Assembly: GCA_036940085.1 (NCBI GenBank)
Contig: JALLBK010000107.1
Span: forward strand, 1-30,594
DNA length: 30,594 nucleotides
Direction: 5' to 3'
DNA from: Discostella pseudostelligera
Taxonomy: Eukaryota; Bacillariophyta; Thalassiosirophyceae; Thalassiosirales; Thalassiosiraceae
Positions 29,606-30,594 of this stretch are shown piece after piece. Every line of letters starts with the position of its first letter. Position 1 is the stretch's first letter. The notes below the pieces were generated by a model. The model saw only the letters and a program-made list of their open reading frames with translations. It was not told the origin of the DNA and did no database searches. Both the position numbers and the translations under genes were made by a program.

Positions 29606-30551
29606 CTACTGAAAACATCCGTCCTCCTCATACAAAACATCCTGCACATTCTCCTTCTCTACCCAATATGTCTCCTCCCACATATCATTCACCACACTTC
29701 TCATAACCTCCACATCATCCCTCTTTTTCATCTCCTCCTTTCTATCCTCATTCACCATGGAAAGTATCAAATCACTCGATGGTCGACCAAAGAAGATTTG
29801 TGTCCCAATGGGTACCCAAGCAAAGCTAAAGAATCGTCCGACGAGGATTAATTGTCCTTCCATCCATTGGGCATTGGTGAAATTTTCGGAGGCTACACGT
29901 CCTTTCCCGGTGAAGCGAGGTAAATACTTTTTACCCCATTGGGATTGCGCCTTGGCATCGAGTTGGATTGGTTCGAGTGTGCTGGATACGTAGTGATAAT
30001 GCTGCTGCTGCTGCTGCTGATTTTGATGTCCATCTGATGAAGATGAGGAGGAAGATGATGCGTAGGAAGAGAGTATTTGGGGCGCAAGATCGACCGTAAA
30101 GGTAACTTCTCCCTTGGGAACATTTCGATCACCAGTGACCTTGGTGGCGATGAGGGTCTCTCCCGAATAGGTAATGTTGATCATCTCGTAGCCATGGTCT
30201 CCATATCTGGAATATTGTGGGTACGACGAAGAATGAAGCAAAACAGTAACAAACGAGAGGATAAAAGAAGAGGGAAGACTGATTTTGAGTGTGCGTGTAC
30301 TCAAAGACCCGATAATAGCAGACGACACCCAACAATCTCGTAACATACAAAGTCTCGATGAAAGAATACTCACTTGCCAACCCACAATCCATGCATATTC
30401 AACTGTGGTATTCCCAATGCCGCCTCTTTCATTTGTACTTCATATTTTTGTTCTAATACTGCATCACCTTCGTTACGAGCTTGAATCATGAGTTCTTTGG
30501 CTATGCAGTACATGAATTCGGCATCTCGTTCATTGATTTGACAGAAGAGAT
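29606..30551 (-). CDS. Cyclin-D1-binding-domain (FBXO31/EXECUTER-like) protein, 3' part; 5' end outside the window
   Basis: Two exons are visible on the minus strand, 30551-30374 and 30206-29606, joined across a 167-nt GT-AG intron as LWVGK|YGDHGYEM (a Lys codon is split). An acceptor at 30552 shows that further exons lie beyond the right edge. The first visible exon is a charged helix (QINERDAEFMYCIAKELMIQ). The next stretch, GLWVGKYGDHGYEM, then ATKVTGDRNVPKGEVTFTVD, RFTGKGRVASENF and SFAWVPIGTQIFFGR, matches the order of blocks in the domain shared by FBXO31 and plant EXECUTER proteins (Pfam Cyclin_D1_bind, formerly DUF3506). In FBXO31 this domain binds cyclin D1 for ubiquitination, and EXECUTER acts in plastid singlet-oxygen signalling. 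Which role applies here cannot be told without the N-terminus. A Ser/Gln/His low-complexity insert interrupts the domain. Confidence 0.65.
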
Positions 30552-30594
30552 CTGTTCAACTTCAAGTAGTGATCACAAAAAATATCTTGGCGAT

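Overview
The window reads as nuclear DNA of a photosynthetic stramenopile, most probably a centric diatom. Genes are spaced by a few hundred bases and carry short GT-AG introns (about 50-210 nt). Proteins are full of Ser/Thr/Asn/Ala low-complexity inserts. The threonyl-tRNA synthetase is of cyanobacterial type and carries a signal peptide followed by an 'ALA|F' plastid-targeting motif. There is also a transmembrane LRR protein of a type common in diatoms and a large secreted chitin-degrading protein, which would fit a chitin-making centric lineage. The species assignment is inference.

Layout, left to right: GSK3/shaggy kinase in four exons (+, 137-2317); eIF2B alpha subunit (-, 3017-4372); a decayed RING-finger gene (-, 4734-6170); an array of TTCCCGCC motifs (6395-6546); a second decayed gene on + (about 6649-7960); a cold-shock-domain protein in three exons (-, 8061-9125); an MSH1-type MutS protein ending in a GIY-YIG nuclease domain (+, 9758-14630); a secreted LPMO-chitin-binding-GH19 chitinase fusion in three exons (-, 14853-17990); a WAPL-like protein (-, 18781-22734); a transmembrane LRR protein whose frame is interrupted (+, 23132-25017); plastid threonyl-tRNA synthetase in two exons (-, 25187-27673); a second TTCCCGCC array (27957-28096); a second RING relic and a further possible coding remnant (+, 28685-29476); and the 3' part of an FBXO31/EXECUTER-like protein (-, 29606-30551, continuing past the window).

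Most genes are unrelated housekeeping or surface genes, and the region is not an operon or island. The most striking object is the single polypeptide that joins a histidine-brace LPMO, a hevein-type chitin-binding domain, two copies of a Cys-rich module and a GH19-like chitinase. It becomes visible only once two small introns are removed. Also notable are the MSH1 protein (organelle genome maintenance), two E2F-like motif arrays that each lie near a CATGGT hexamer repeat and a dead RING gene, and complementary CU/AG tracts in the leader and intron of the ThrRS transcript.

All exon boundaries were placed by eye from splice consensus, reading frame and family similarity. No transcript or database evidence was available.
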